Source: an uncultured Methanobrevibacter sp. (GTDB lineage Archaea > Methanobacteriota > Methanobacteria > Methanobacteriales > Methanobacteriaceae). Taken from it: a DNA stretch of 64,000 nt. The notes under the pieces are model-generated. The model was not told the origin of the DNA, did not search any database, and saw only the letters and a list, made by a program, of their open reading frames with translations. Positions 1-8,626 of this stretch are shown here, in pieces. A program made the translations under genes and the position numbers. Position 1 is the stretch's first letter. Every line of letters starts with the position of its first letter. Where the stretch lies: positions 1 through 64,000 of the forward strand of contig NZ_CAKVFS010000003.1 in the NCBI RefSeq assembly GCF_934746965.1, written 5' to 3'.

Positions 1-160
1 TTTAGACTATCAAATGCAAAATTGGACCGAAAAACACATAAAAATCAAATAAGCCTATAAAATTTTACAGACTCTTTGAAAATTAAAAAGACATAATTAT
101 ATTAGTCTATATTTTAATATTTTTTTTTTCATTTTGTAGTGAATCATTTTAATAATACTT
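1..160. other. AT-rich stretch left of the portal remnant
   Basis: No gene is visible. The sequence is very AT-rich, with poly-T runs near 120-130. Similarity to the intact prophage portal begins abruptly near position 161, so this stretch is probably the left side of a deletion junction that removed terminase and most of the portal gene. The junction is an inference from the comparison with 55646-56923. Confidence 0.4.
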
Positions 161-463
161 TTGAAAAATGCTTTTAATAAGGTGTTGGGTAGGTGTGGGT
201 TTAAAGAGGTTTTTGAGTATAATCATATGGATTTGGAGAACAAGTTGACTCGTGCTCAAATAGAAGATATTCAGTTGAAGAATGGTGTTAAGTCTATTAA
301 TGAGGTTCGTAATGATTATGGTTTGAATCCTGTGGATTGGGGTGATTTGCCTTTAAATCAAGATTTATTAATGTCACCAAACAATGCTACCTATAATAAT
401 ATGGTGGAGTTTAAAAGTCTTGAAAAAGCATTAACAATGGAAAGACTAAGAAAGGAGTACTAG
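161..463 (+). pseudogene. Phage portal protein, C-terminal fragment
   Basis: About 100 codons match the last quarter of the intact portal at 55646-56923: both share a block around AFNK/R-(V/I)LG, ENK-TRA-IED-QLKNG, INEVR, YGL-PVDWG-PLN, and an ending LxKAL-ERL-KEY. There is no convincing start; the reading frame simply opens at a TTG (or upstream ATG-poor sequence) without a ribosome binding site. The final codons carry AAGGAG, which serves the next gene at 470. A functional portal is about 425 residues, so this is a non-functional remnant. Confidence 0.8.
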
Positions 464-469
464 ATAATT

Positions 470-1987
470 ATGGTTTCTAGTGAAAGGATTAAGACTAACC
501 GTATGCTTCTTTCAAATTCTGGTTTATGGAATGAATTCCACATAAACAAAACCCGAGATTCCCAGGAAACTCAAAAATACTATAACCTCATTAGTAATCT
601 GTTGGACCAGCAATTATCAGCTTCCAGAAAATGGTTATCCTCAAGAGAAGCACGAACATACTACATAGGTGAAGTAGAATATACAAGGGAAATATTCCAG
701 GCATTAGATGATGAATGGGAGGATATATTAAACCAGCATTATGATAGTGTTGAGGAATTAATAGAACAAATCTACAATACTGGAAAACAAAAAGGATACA
801 GGGATATTCAAGAACGATTAACATTCACCAACACCGACAAGAAGGCATTAGACTTCCTAAGACAATATAACTTTCACTTAATAAGAAAATTAAGTAATGA
901 CTTACGAGCTAATGTTAAAAACACCATCACACAAGGGGTAATTGAAGGTGAAAATCCTTACAGTTTAGCTAATAAAATAGTGGGTTTAGGAGTAAAACCA
1001 TTGGAAGGTAGTACTTTAAGTGCTAAGCAAAGGGCTGTGATGATAGCTAAAACAGAGGTTAGCAGAGCACAAAACACAGGTATACTACAATCTTAGGTTA
1101 ATGAGGGTTACACTGAAGTTACTATATTAACTGCTGAAGATGGTGATGTTTGTCGTTTATGTTTGGAAAATGCTTATCAATTTAATGCGGAGGATAGTAA
1201 GGTTTATCGTGAGGATTTGAAGGATAATGTGCATCGTATAAGTGATTTGGATGAAGATAGTATGTTGCCTTTGCATCCTAATTGCCGTTGCACTTATTTG
1301 AGCGTGTGGGACAGTAAAACTGGAGGTGATGTTGAGCCTGAAGTAATCAACTTAACACCATTGAATGAATTGTCAGCTACCAATAATTTAAATACCAGTT
1401 ACACCAAATATACACCTAACGATAAACTCGGTTTACCTAATGCCGACACATATACTATTGAAGTCAAAGAATTAACTGATAAAGAATTATTCCTTGACAA
1501 GTTAAAGAAAGCAGCCGCATCACAACCTGCAGATAAATCATGGAGAGTAGACATTCCTGACGATATTTCATTCTTTGATAACTGTAGAATGTTCATCACC
1601 AAGAATGGTAGTACAATAGCTATCCGTGATGATGGAGATATTATAAGTGTATGTGCAAATAACTCCAGCAATATAAAAGACCGTAGTAGTTCTTTATTAA
1701 AATTTGCTACAACAAAAGGTGGGACCAAATTAGATAGTTTTGATGGTAATTATGGTTTTTATCGTCATTGTGGTTTCGAACCAGTAACTCATGTTGAGTT
1801 TAATGAAGAATATGCTCCGCCAGGATGGATAAAACAAAGAGATAATGATGAACATGTAATATTTTTCAAATATACTGGTAATCAAAGCAAATATGATACT
1901 AAAGATGACTTTTATGATAATGTTCCTCCAGTAACTGGCGATGATGGTTATGATAAAGCTTATACAATCAGAGATAACAAACAATAA
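470..1987 (+). pseudogene. MuF-type minor head protein with GNAT-like C-terminal domain, interrupted by amber codon
   Basis: The frame is open from ATG 470 to TAA 1987 except for one TAG at 1094-1096, seven codons past the point where the intact homologue (54089-55639) has ILQS followed by Tyr; a single Tyr-to-amber change explains it. The N-terminal ~210 residues match the intact MuF protein, and after the stop come the MuF motif cysteines (VCRLC) and HPNCRC around 1273-1300. The C-terminal ~220 residues do not match the intact paralogue. They carry a GFYRHCGFEP stretch and a following YAPPGW motif that resemble the end of GNAT-type acetyltransferase-like domains seen in phage polyvalent proteins (weak recognition from memory). 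Family knowledge: MuF proteins carry swappable effector domains. Probably inactive; readthrough or amber suppression cannot be excluded. Confidence 0.7.
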
Positions 1988-2007
1988 AAAATAGGAGTAT
2001 GATATTA

Positions 2008-2274
2008 ATGAAGTCTGAAAATGATAAAGAATCTAAATATCCAATGACTTATGAAGAATTTGAAAAAAGAGTCAGTAAATTATTTTTAGATGGGGCGGAT
2101 TCTCAATCTGATTTAGAATTTAGACAATATATTCTAAACGAAGAAGTAGGTGATCTTATAGAATGTGAATATAAAAATGCTTGTTCTAATTATGTTAATC
2201 CTAACTATCATTCTAATCAATTTACTGATGAAGGTTTACTCAGACAACCAGTCCGCATACTCGAAATGATTTAA
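2008..2274 (+). CDS. Small orphan behind the MuF remnant; candidate immunity protein
   Basis: An 88-residue acidic protein. The ATG at 2008 lies 10 bases after GGAG (1993-1996), whereas the ATG at 1999 would be too close, so 2008 is chosen. No known domain is recognised; it starts with KSENDKESKYPMTYEEFEKR and is soluble, without membrane segments. It sits directly behind the effector-type C-terminus of the MuF gene, the slot usually used by cognate immunity proteins in toxin modules. That role is inferred from position only. Confidence 0.5.
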   Translation: MKSENDKESKYPMTYEEFEKRVSKLFLDGADSQSDLEFRQYILNEEVGDLIECEYKNACSNYVNPNYHSNQFTDEGLLRQPVRILEMI

Positions 2275-2298
2275 AATAAAAAAAGAGATGATATTTAT

Positions 2299-2529
2299 AT
2301 GAATAAAGAAGAGAAGTATCCTCAAATACAATTACATCCCAACGGAGACTACCACTTATTCATAGAACCAGGAGTAGAACTCCAATTCCATGATGTTAAA
2401 AGTATTGAGGATTACATAAAAAACAAAAATATTACCATTAAACCAATGTATGAACCATCATACCAGTTTACTAAAGTAAAGAATAGATTTCCACAACATC
2501 CTAAAAAGGATTTTAAATATCGTCAATAA
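2299..2529 (+). CDS. Small hypothetical protein in the phage remnant
   Basis: A 76-residue ORF starting at ATG 2299 with a purine-rich AGAGATGAT upstream as a weak ribosome binding site. It has no recognised motif; composition is basic at the C-terminus (PKKDFKYRQ). Together with the gene at 2008 it fills the gap between MuF and the protease, where the intact prophage has a single 95-residue ORF. It may be a second immunity-like protein or merely cargo. Confidence 0.45.
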   Translation: MNKEEKYPQIQLHPNGDYHLFIEPGVELQFHDVKSIEDYIKNKNITIKPMYEPSYQFTKVKNRFPQHPKKDFKYRQ

Positions 2530-2722
2530 GACAATCATTTATTTCTTTTTTAAACTCAATCAATCTGATTAAATTAGACATTGCTTTTTCTGTAGATTCA
2601 TTAAGAGTATCTTCATGTTGTTCTAGTTTTCTAATTTGAAAATTAATCACATAATTTAATATTTCATCAAGGGATTTATTAGTTACATCGAACTTGTGAA
2701 TTTCTTCTGAAATTTTATTCAC
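2513..2722 (-). CDS. Small helical hypothetical protein on the opposite strand
   Basis: About 65-69 residues, predicted helical and coiled-coil-like, no recognised domain. Upstream (read on the minus strand) is an ATATAAATAT TATA-like box near 2737-2750 followed by AAAAGGAGGTGA. The only in-frame GTG (2720-2722) is part of that Shine-Dalgarno sequence, so translation more likely begins at an in-frame ATA or ATT a few codons further in. Its last 17 bases overlap the + strand ORF ending at 2529. Possibly a small antitoxin-like or regulatory gene of the remnant; function unknown. Confidence 0.4.
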   Translation of the reverse strand: MNKISEEIHKFDVTNKSLDEILNYVINFQIRKLEQHEDTLNESTEKAMSNLIRLIEFKKEINDCLIDDI

Positions 2723-3151
2723 CTCCTTTTAATTTATATTTATATGTATGTTATTTTCAATAATCTATATTATTTAGTTCTAATTGTCTACGGTGATTAT
2801 TGAAGAAGAAAAAATAAGTTTTTTTCTTCTAATTTTATAATCAATTATTTATTAATTATTATTAAATACCATAAAAAAAGGACTATAAATATTGGAGGAT
2901 AAGCAATGCAATATAAACAATTCATTGCTTTTTAGGATTTTTGTTCAAACTGCAGAGTACTGTAATAGGGTTTATACAATGCAATTAAACCATTATTGCA
3001 TTAAATCATTTTTTTTCCTATAATTCTCCTTTAGTCTTTTTTTTATATATGCTAATATTTTTTTAAAGTTTTTTATCTCACTTTTTCTTTTAGACCTATA
3101 ATTTCTAATTTTTTTTTATAATAAATACTAAAGAAGGAGATTTATACCAAA
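2723..3151. other. Gene-poor AT-rich gap with two inverted repeats
   Basis: No ORF of size. At 2903-2932 a GGAGG-preceded mini-ORF of nine codons (MQYKQFIAF) coincides with an inverted repeat, AAGCAATG at 2901-2908 and CATTGCTT at 2923-2930, followed by T-rich sequence. A second inverted repeat, AATGCAAT (2978-2985) and ATTGCATT (2995-3002), follows. They may be terminators, a leader-peptide arrangement, or degenerate operator sites. The end of the gap holds GAAGGAGA, the ribosome binding site of the protease remnant. Confidence 0.4.
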
Positions 3152-3706
3152 ATGCACAATAATGACAGTTTTCGAGTCTATGTTCCACTCACCAAAAACA
3201 ACCAACAAAAATACACACTAAATGATGATGGAACATTAGATATAATTGGAATAGCAAGTACAACAAGTCAAGACTTGCAAAAAGACATTATGTTACCATC
3301 AGCCATAGATTCCATGAAAAAACAATTATTAACCAGTAATAAAAATCTTCATGGAGACCATAAGTATGGTTTATTCACAGGATTACTTGGCAGTATTAAT
3401 AAAGTATTGGATTCTGATGATGATACTTTGAAAATAGGTGCTACAATACTTTCTAAATATGCTCCAGATATTAAAGAGATGTTGGATATTGGAGTTAACC
3501 TTGGTTTGAGTATTGGTGGTGCGCCTACTGAGTATGATCGTAATAGTGATGGTGGTTGGAATGTTAAAAATGCAAGATTAGATGAAATCAGTTTAACCAG
3601 TATGCCTGCAAACATGGATACTTTAGGCACAGTTACTACTGCTAAAGGAGTAGTAGAAGGAACATGCTTCGCAGGAGTATGTAAATATGTTGTATATTTT
3701 ATTTAA
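3152..3706 (+). pseudogene. Prohead protease, truncated after the catalytic domain
   Basis: 184 residues matching the first ~165 residues of the intact protease at 52592-53587: shared GIASTT-DLxxDI-LPSAI-SMK, an HGDHxYGLF motif with the putative catalytic His, NLGLSIGG with the putative Ser, and EISLTSMPANMDTLGT. After a VEGTCFAGVC stretch (VESTCVTGAC in the homologue) the frame ends in unrelated residues, so the scaffold-like acidic tail is missing. The start ATG 3152 has GAAGGAGA 10-17 bases upstream. The protease fold may be intact, but there is no capsid protein here to cleave. Confidence 0.75.
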
Positions 3707-3860
3707 TAAAACATTTTAATGAATCTCTGATATTAAATTTAAAATATCTTATACTAGAGAAAAGAACAATGAATAGTAGAATTGATTGGTGTATTTAATC
3801 ATTAATTTAATATAATATTATTTACACAAATAGTTTTAATAAGTATATTATGGGATTTTT

Positions 3861-4613
3861 ATGGAAATGGTCGAAGAACATATTAAAGGTATATTAAAAA
3901 ATAGAAAAATTCATTTTACTTTAATTGATCCTGATGAGCAAACACCTCAAGAAGCTTTACAAATAGCTGAAGAAGCTATTCGTGGGGGTACTGATGGAAT
4001 CATGATTGGTGGATCAACTGTTAATAATGATGAAGTTGATGAAACTTGTAAAATATTATCTGAAAATATAGATGTTCCAATTATTTTATTCCCTGGAAAT
4101 ATTAATAGTGTAAGTAAATATGCTGATGCAATATTTTTCATGAGTTATTTAAATTCTACTAATCCTTATTGGATTTATGGAGCTCAAGCATTAGCAGCAC
4201 CTATTGTAAAACAAGCAGATATTGAAGTTTTACCAATGGGGTACATGGTTGTTCAACCTGGTGGAACTGTTGGGTGGGTTGGAGATGCTAAATTAGTGCC
4301 TAGGAATAAACCAAAAATACCTGCAGCTTATGCAATGTCTGCTGAACTTTTAGGAATGAGGTTTTTTTATATTGAAGCAGGTTCAGGAGCAGATAAACCA
4401 ATTCCACCAGAAATGGTGGCATATACTAAAAAAGCCACTGAAAACATGGTAATTATTGTAGGTGGAGGTATTCGTAATGGTGAATCTGCATATGCTGCAG
4501 CTAAAGCTGGTGGAGACATAATTGTCACAGGAACTATTGTAGAAGAAACTAATGATGTTAAAGGTAAAATTGAAGAGATTACAGCAGCTATTAGAAAAGC
4601 TTCAATAGAGTAG
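3861..4613 (+). CDS. Geranylgeranylglyceryl phosphate synthase
   Basis: Makes the first ether bond of archaeal membrane lipids by joining sn-glycerol-1-phosphate to geranylgeranyl diphosphate. The 250-residue TIM-barrel protein has the family landmarks LIDPD (21-25), GIMIGGS (46-52), YIEAGSG (170-176) and the phosphate-binding GGGIRNGE (201-208) with TGT at 223-225. Length is normal. It is the first chromosomal gene right of the phage remnant and is followed by the nurA-herA cluster 60 bases later; whether they share a transcript is unclear. Confident family assignment. Confidence 0.95.
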   Translation: MEMVEEHIKGILKNRKIHFTLIDPDEQTPQEALQIAEEAIRGGTDGIMIGGSTVNNDEVDETCKILSENIDVPIILFPGNINSVSKYADAIFFMSYLNSTNPYWIYGAQALAAPIVKQADIEVLPMGYMVVQPGGTVGWVGDAKLVPRNKPKIPAAYAMSAELLGMRFFYIEAGSGADKPIPPEMVAYTKKATENMVIIVGGGIRNGESAYAAAKAGGDIIVTGTIVEETNDVKGKIEEITAAIRKASIE

Positions 4614-4673
4614 TTTGCTGATGCTCTTACTTAATTTTTTTATTATTTTACTAACTTATTTTTATTTGAGATT

Positions 4674-5732
4674 ATGTTAAATTCATTGTATATTAAAGCA
4701 GCTAGTAAAAGGGGTTCTATTAAGGAAGCCATACCTGAACTTGAAGGGGATTCTGTTGTATTTAATAATTGGGATGATAAAACAATTATAAGTAGTGATG
4801 ATGAATTTTCAATAGGTGCGGGTGATGGAAGTTTTAATAAAAAGAAGTTTTTAGGATTTAATTTTTACGCAGTATCTGCCGAGTCATTGATTTTTGATGG
4901 GCAACTTAAACGTGTTGAACAAAGTGATATAGATAAATTTCCATATTTGTCATATTTAGATGAATTTTTAAGTAATTACATGTCTATTTTTGAGCTTAAA
5001 TGTTGTTTAAGTTCTCTTGAAGAGTATAATGTGGATTATTATTTGGTTGATGGATCAATTTATGGAGATTTACAAAATCCATTTCCAAAAGGGGTTGAAA
5101 CATCTGCTAAAGATAAAAAAAATTTAATTTCTGCTACATTAAATGATTTTGAAGATATGGTTAAGAATGCAGGTGATAAAAGTATTTCTTCTCCAAAATT
5201 GTTTGATAGATATTTTAGGATTTATGAGGAACAAAAATATCCATATACTTTATATTTAACAACTATTGAAAAATTAGTTGTTTTAAAAGAGATTTTAAAA
5301 AATCCTAAAAAGATGATAGCTATTTCTAAAAGTTCTTCTAATAATGATATATTCCATACTAATGTTCCAGATATAGCTATTTTTGATAAATATACAAGTA
5401 AACAAGGTATTTCAAAAATAATTCGTAAAAAAGTATCTGTAGATATTAACACAACTTTTCCAGTTTATGATGAATTTTTTAAAGAATTAAAATTTACAAT
5501 TTTTTATTTAAGATTGGCAGATTATAAAAATGTATTGAAAGTAGAGTTGCCTTATGATGCATCTATGATGGAAATTGAAGAAATTGCTAGTAAACTTAAG
5601 AAATTTTCAATAAATGGTTATCCATATTTACTTAAAAAAGCACACAATGATGTAGTTATTTCTGATAATAATATTAGAGAACTTATAAATATTGCTAAAG
5701 TCCGTGAAAAATCAGGTAGAGAAATGTTATAA
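4674..5732 (+). CDS. nurA: NurA 5'-3' DNA nuclease
   Basis: NurA works with the HerA translocase and Mre11-Rad50 to resect DNA double-strand-break ends in archaea. The 352-residue protein shows the two expected metal-binding aspartates in GAGDGSF (Asp51) and LVDGSIYG (Asp126). It is 17 bases upstream of herA, so the two are co-transcribed. The ATG at 4674 has only a weak ribosome site (TTGAGATT). Recognition rests on the DGS motifs plus the conserved neighbourhood. Confidence 0.9.
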   Translation: MLNSLYIKAASKRGSIKEAIPELEGDSVVFNNWDDKTIISSDDEFSIGAGDGSFNKKKFLGFNFYAVSAESLIFDGQLKRVEQSDIDKFPYLSYLDEFLSNYMSIFELKCCLSSLEEYNVDYYLVDGSIYGDLQNPFPKGVETSAKDKKNLISATLNDFEDMVKNAGDKSISSPKLFDRYFRIYEEQKYPYTLYLTTIEKLVVLKEILKNPKKMIAISKSSSNNDIFHTNVPDIAIFDKYTSKQGISKIIRKKVSVDINTTFPVYDEFFKELKFTIFYLRLADYKNVLKVELPYDASMMEIEEIASKLKKFSINGYPYLLKKAHNDVVISDNNIRELINIAKVREKSGREML

Positions 5733-5749
5733 ATTAAAGGTGTGATATT

Positions 5750-7261
5750 ATGATTATAGGGAGATGTATAGGGGAAATCTCATTATTGGAATTGGATTTT
5801 ATTTCTAATTGTGTACCTAATGTTGGAGAATATGTTTCCATTGAATATGATGGAAAAAATGTTTTAGGTATGATTGAGGATTTAGTTAGAGGTAATGTGG
5901 CGTTAAATAGTGAAATATATGATGTAGATGATATTAAAACTATAACTGATGTAAGTGGGGATGATTTATACATTAAAGGAAAAATTCGTTTGCTTGGAGA
6001 TGTAAATGATAATTTGAAGTTGCCAAGGATTCCAGCACCTCCTGGAACACCTATATTTAAAGCTGATGATAAAATTCTAAAAAAAGTATTTAATTTAAAA
6101 AATCCTTTAAAATTGGGAACATTAGTTAATCAAAATGATATTGAAGTTAATGTAGATGTAAATTCTATTATGAATAGACATTTAGCGATTTTAGCTATGA
6201 CTGGTGCAGGTAAGTCAAATACTGTATCTGTTCTAATTGATGGTTTGTTAAAATACAATGCACCAGTTTTTATTTTTGATATGCATGGAGAGTATGTTGA
6301 TGCTACTTTTACTAATGGTGAAGTAAATGTTATTGATCCTATAATAAATCCAACATATATGTCTTTTTCAGAAATTAGAAAACTAGCTAAGATAACTGGT
6401 TCAGCTCATATTCAAGAAAGATACTTTAGAAAAGCTTTTAATAAAGCAAAAGAGATTATAAGCAGTGGTGGGGCTGGAACTAATGATTTTTTAAAAATTA
6501 TATTTTCAGTTTTAGAAAGCTGGTATAATGATGAAGGAAAAACATCTAAAGAAAAAAACAGTATTATGGATGTAATGAATAAAGTAGATGACTTGAAGGA
6601 AAAATATTCTAATCTTTTTAATACAAATAAAGGAAATATTCTAGGAACAATTCAAATAGGTAAAGCTAATGTATTAAATTTAAGTCAAACAGATGAAGCA
6701 ACAGCTGAAGTTCTTGTAAGTCATATTATGAGAAATTCTTTACAATATAGAAAAAATGCTGTTCATAAAACAAGTAATAAAACTTTAGATTTTCCAGTAT
6801 TTTATATTCTTGAAGAAGCACATATTTTAGCTCCAAATAAACGAGATTCTGATTCTAAATTTTGGATTCAAAGAGTAGCTAGGGAAGGACGTAAATTTGG
6901 GCTTGGTTTATGTTTAGTAAGTCAATCTCCAAAAACTGTTGATCATGATGCATTATCTCAAATGAATAATATGATTATTTTAAGATTAGTTGAACCAGAA
7001 GATCAAAGACATGTACAATCAGCTAGTGAAAGTTTATCTGGAGATTTAGTAAAACAATTACCTTCTTTAAATGTTGGTGAAGCTATTTTAACAGGGCTCA
7101 TGACAAATGTTCCAACATTAGTTAAAATTGATGAGTTTAAGGGTCGTCGACATGGTGGAGATTTGGATGTTGTATCTATATTAGCTAATTTTAAAGAAGA
7201 TGAAGCTGAAGAAATTAGAAAACAAGAAGAAGATAGTCTTAATTTAGGTTATGACTATTGA
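5750..7261 (+). CDS. herA: HerA hexameric DNA translocase
   Basis: HerA is a bipolar FtsK/VirB4-like ATPase that pumps DNA into NurA during end resection. Of 503 residues, the first ~100 form the HAS-barrel-like domain; the Walker A motif AMTGAGKSN lies at 149-157, and a Walker B stretch YILEEAH near 350 is followed by SQSPKTVDHDALSQ. AGGTGTGAT precedes the ATG at 5750. It stands between nurA and mre11 in the classical archaeal order. Secure. Confidence 0.95.
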   Translation: MIIGRCIGEISLLELDFISNCVPNVGEYVSIEYDGKNVLGMIEDLVRGNVALNSEIYDVDDIKTITDVSGDDLYIKGKIRLLGDVNDNLKLPRIPAPPGTPIFKADDKILKKVFNLKNPLKLGTLVNQNDIEVNVDVNSIMNRHLAILAMTGAGKSNTVSVLIDGLLKYNAPVFIFDMHGEYVDATFTNGEVNVIDPIINPTYMSFSEIRKLAKITGSAHIQERYFRKAFNKAKEIISSGGAGTNDFLKIIFSVLESWYNDEGKTSKEKNSIMDVMNKVDDLKEKYSNLFNTNKGNILGTIQIGKANVLNLSQTDEATAEVLVSHIMRNSLQYRKNAVHKTSNKTLDFPVFYILEEAHILAPNKRDSDSKFWIQRVAREGRKFGLGLCLVSQSPKTVDHDALSQMNNMIILRLVEPEDQRHVQSASESLSGDLVKQLPSLNVGEAILTGLMTNVPTLVKIDEFKGRRHGGDLDVVSILANFKEDEAEEIRKQEEDSLNLGYDY

Positions 7262-7402
7262 TTTTAATTATTTTTTTTATTTTTTATTATTTTTCTAATG
7301 CTACCATACTATTAAATATGGTATTAGTCATATAATTAAGTGTTAAATACTTTAATTTTAGAGTGTTTATTGGTTATATCAAAATTTTAAAAAGGTAATA
7401 TA

Positions 7403-8626
7403 ATGAAATTTGCACATTTGGCAGATACTCATTTAGGTTATAGACAATTCGGCTTACTTGAGCGGGAAAAAGACTTTTATGAAGTATTTGATAAAATTAT
7501 AAATAAAATAATTGAAGAAAAAGTTGATTTTGTAATACATAGTGGAGATTTATTTGACTCTGCAAGACCATCACCAAGTGCTCTTTTAGCTTTTCAAAAA
7601 GGATTACTTAAGTTGAAAGGTGCTGGGATACAAATGTATGCTATTGCTGGAAATCATGATATTGTAAATCGTAATGGAGCTATACCTCCCCAAGTTTTAT
7701 TTAAAAAATTTGGTTTGAAGGTAATAAGCCCAATTAATACTAATTATTTGCATGATGATGTTTTTATTGCAGGTTTACCATTTTATCCAGCTTCTCAAGG
7801 TAAAAATCTTAAAAATAAATTAGAAGAGTTGTCTAAAAAAGCAGAAAATCATGAAGAATCTATTCTTGTTTTACATCAGGGAATTGATAAATATTTTAAT
7901 TTATCATATGAATTAGAAATAGGAGATCTTCCAGATAATTTTGATTATTATGCATTAGGTCATATTCATAATTATATCTGTGATGATTTCGGTAAAGGAA
8001 AATTAGTTTATCCAGGATCTAGTGAAACTTGGAATGTTAATGAATTAGTGGATTTTAAGAAAAATGGAAAAGGTTTTGTTATAGTTGATTTAGACGGACC
8101 AAAAGTTGATGTTAAAAGAATTAAAATGGATACTCCTCGTGAATTCATTGTAAAAACTATTGATTATAGAAATTTAGGTGCTGAAATTGATGCTATTAAA
8201 AACACAATAAAAGATTTTGATAAAAAACCTATTTTAAATTTAAAAATTAATAATATTGATTCAAGTGCTGGAGAAATATATGAATTTATTAACAGGGAAC
8301 TTGGTGACTTAGCATTAATGATTAGGCCTACATTTAATGTACTTGATAGGGAAGTAGATGTTAATGCAATTATTGATGATGAAAATGCATTAGGTCCTAA
8401 AGAACTTTTAATTGATGAATTAAAAGAATATGATAATGAAAATATTAATAATTTAGCTATTGAATTATATGATTTACTTTCAAAAAATAAAATTGAAGAT
8501 TCTGAAGATTTAATTTCCCAATTTTTCAGTGAGAATTATGGTATTGATTATGAAAAGGATGATGAAGAAATTACTGAAAGTAAACCTAAAGATGATCAAG
8601 TAAGATTTAGTGGGGCTACTCAATGA
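7403..8626 (+). CDS. mre11: Mre11 double-strand-break nuclease
   Basis: Mn-dependent nuclease that opens DNA ends together with Rad50. In 407 residues the five phosphoesterase motifs are visible: DTHLG with Asp8/His10, SGDLFD with Asp49, GNHD at 83-86, LHQG with His158 and GHIH at 186-189. The C-terminal part is acidic, as in the Rad50-binding tail. AAAAGGTAAT precedes ATG 7403. Its end overlaps the rad50 start by four bases (ATGA), indicating translational coupling. Its 140-base distance from herA may hold a separate promoter. Confidence 0.95.
   Translation: MKFAHLADTHLGYRQFGLLEREKDFYEVFDKIINKIIEEKVDFVIHSGDLFDSARPSPSALLAFQKGLLKLKGAGIQMYAIAGNHDIVNRNGAIPPQVLFKKFGLKVISPINTNYLHDDVFIAGLPFYPASQGKNLKNKLEELSKKAENHEESILVLHQGIDKYFNLSYELEIGDLPDNFDYYALGHIHNYICDDFGKGKLVYPGSSETWNVNELVDFKKNGKGFVIVDLDGPKVDVKRIKMDTPREFIVKTIDYRNLGAEIDAIKNTIKDFDKKPILNLKINNIDSSAGEIYEFINRELGDLALMIRPTFNVLDREVDVNAIIDDENALGPKELLIDELKEYDNENINNLAIELYDLLSKNKIEDSEDLISQFFSENYGIDYEKDDEEITESKPKDDQVRFSGATQ

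Larger units (their letters stand above)
161..3706 (+). mobile_element. Degenerate prophage head-module remnant
   Basis: Portal C-terminus, MuF-type head protein, small ORFs and prohead protease follow one another on the + strand, in the same order as in the intact prophage further right (portal 56923-55646, MuF 55639-54089, small ORF, protease 53587-52592), but in opposite orientation. The portal lacks its first three quarters, the MuF gene has an in-frame TAG, and the protease is cut after its catalytic domain. No terminase, capsid or tail gene accompanies them, and GGGP synthase of the chromosome follows. It is a decayed relative of the right-hand prophage, not a copy: the proteins are clearly divergent. 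Confidence 0.8.
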
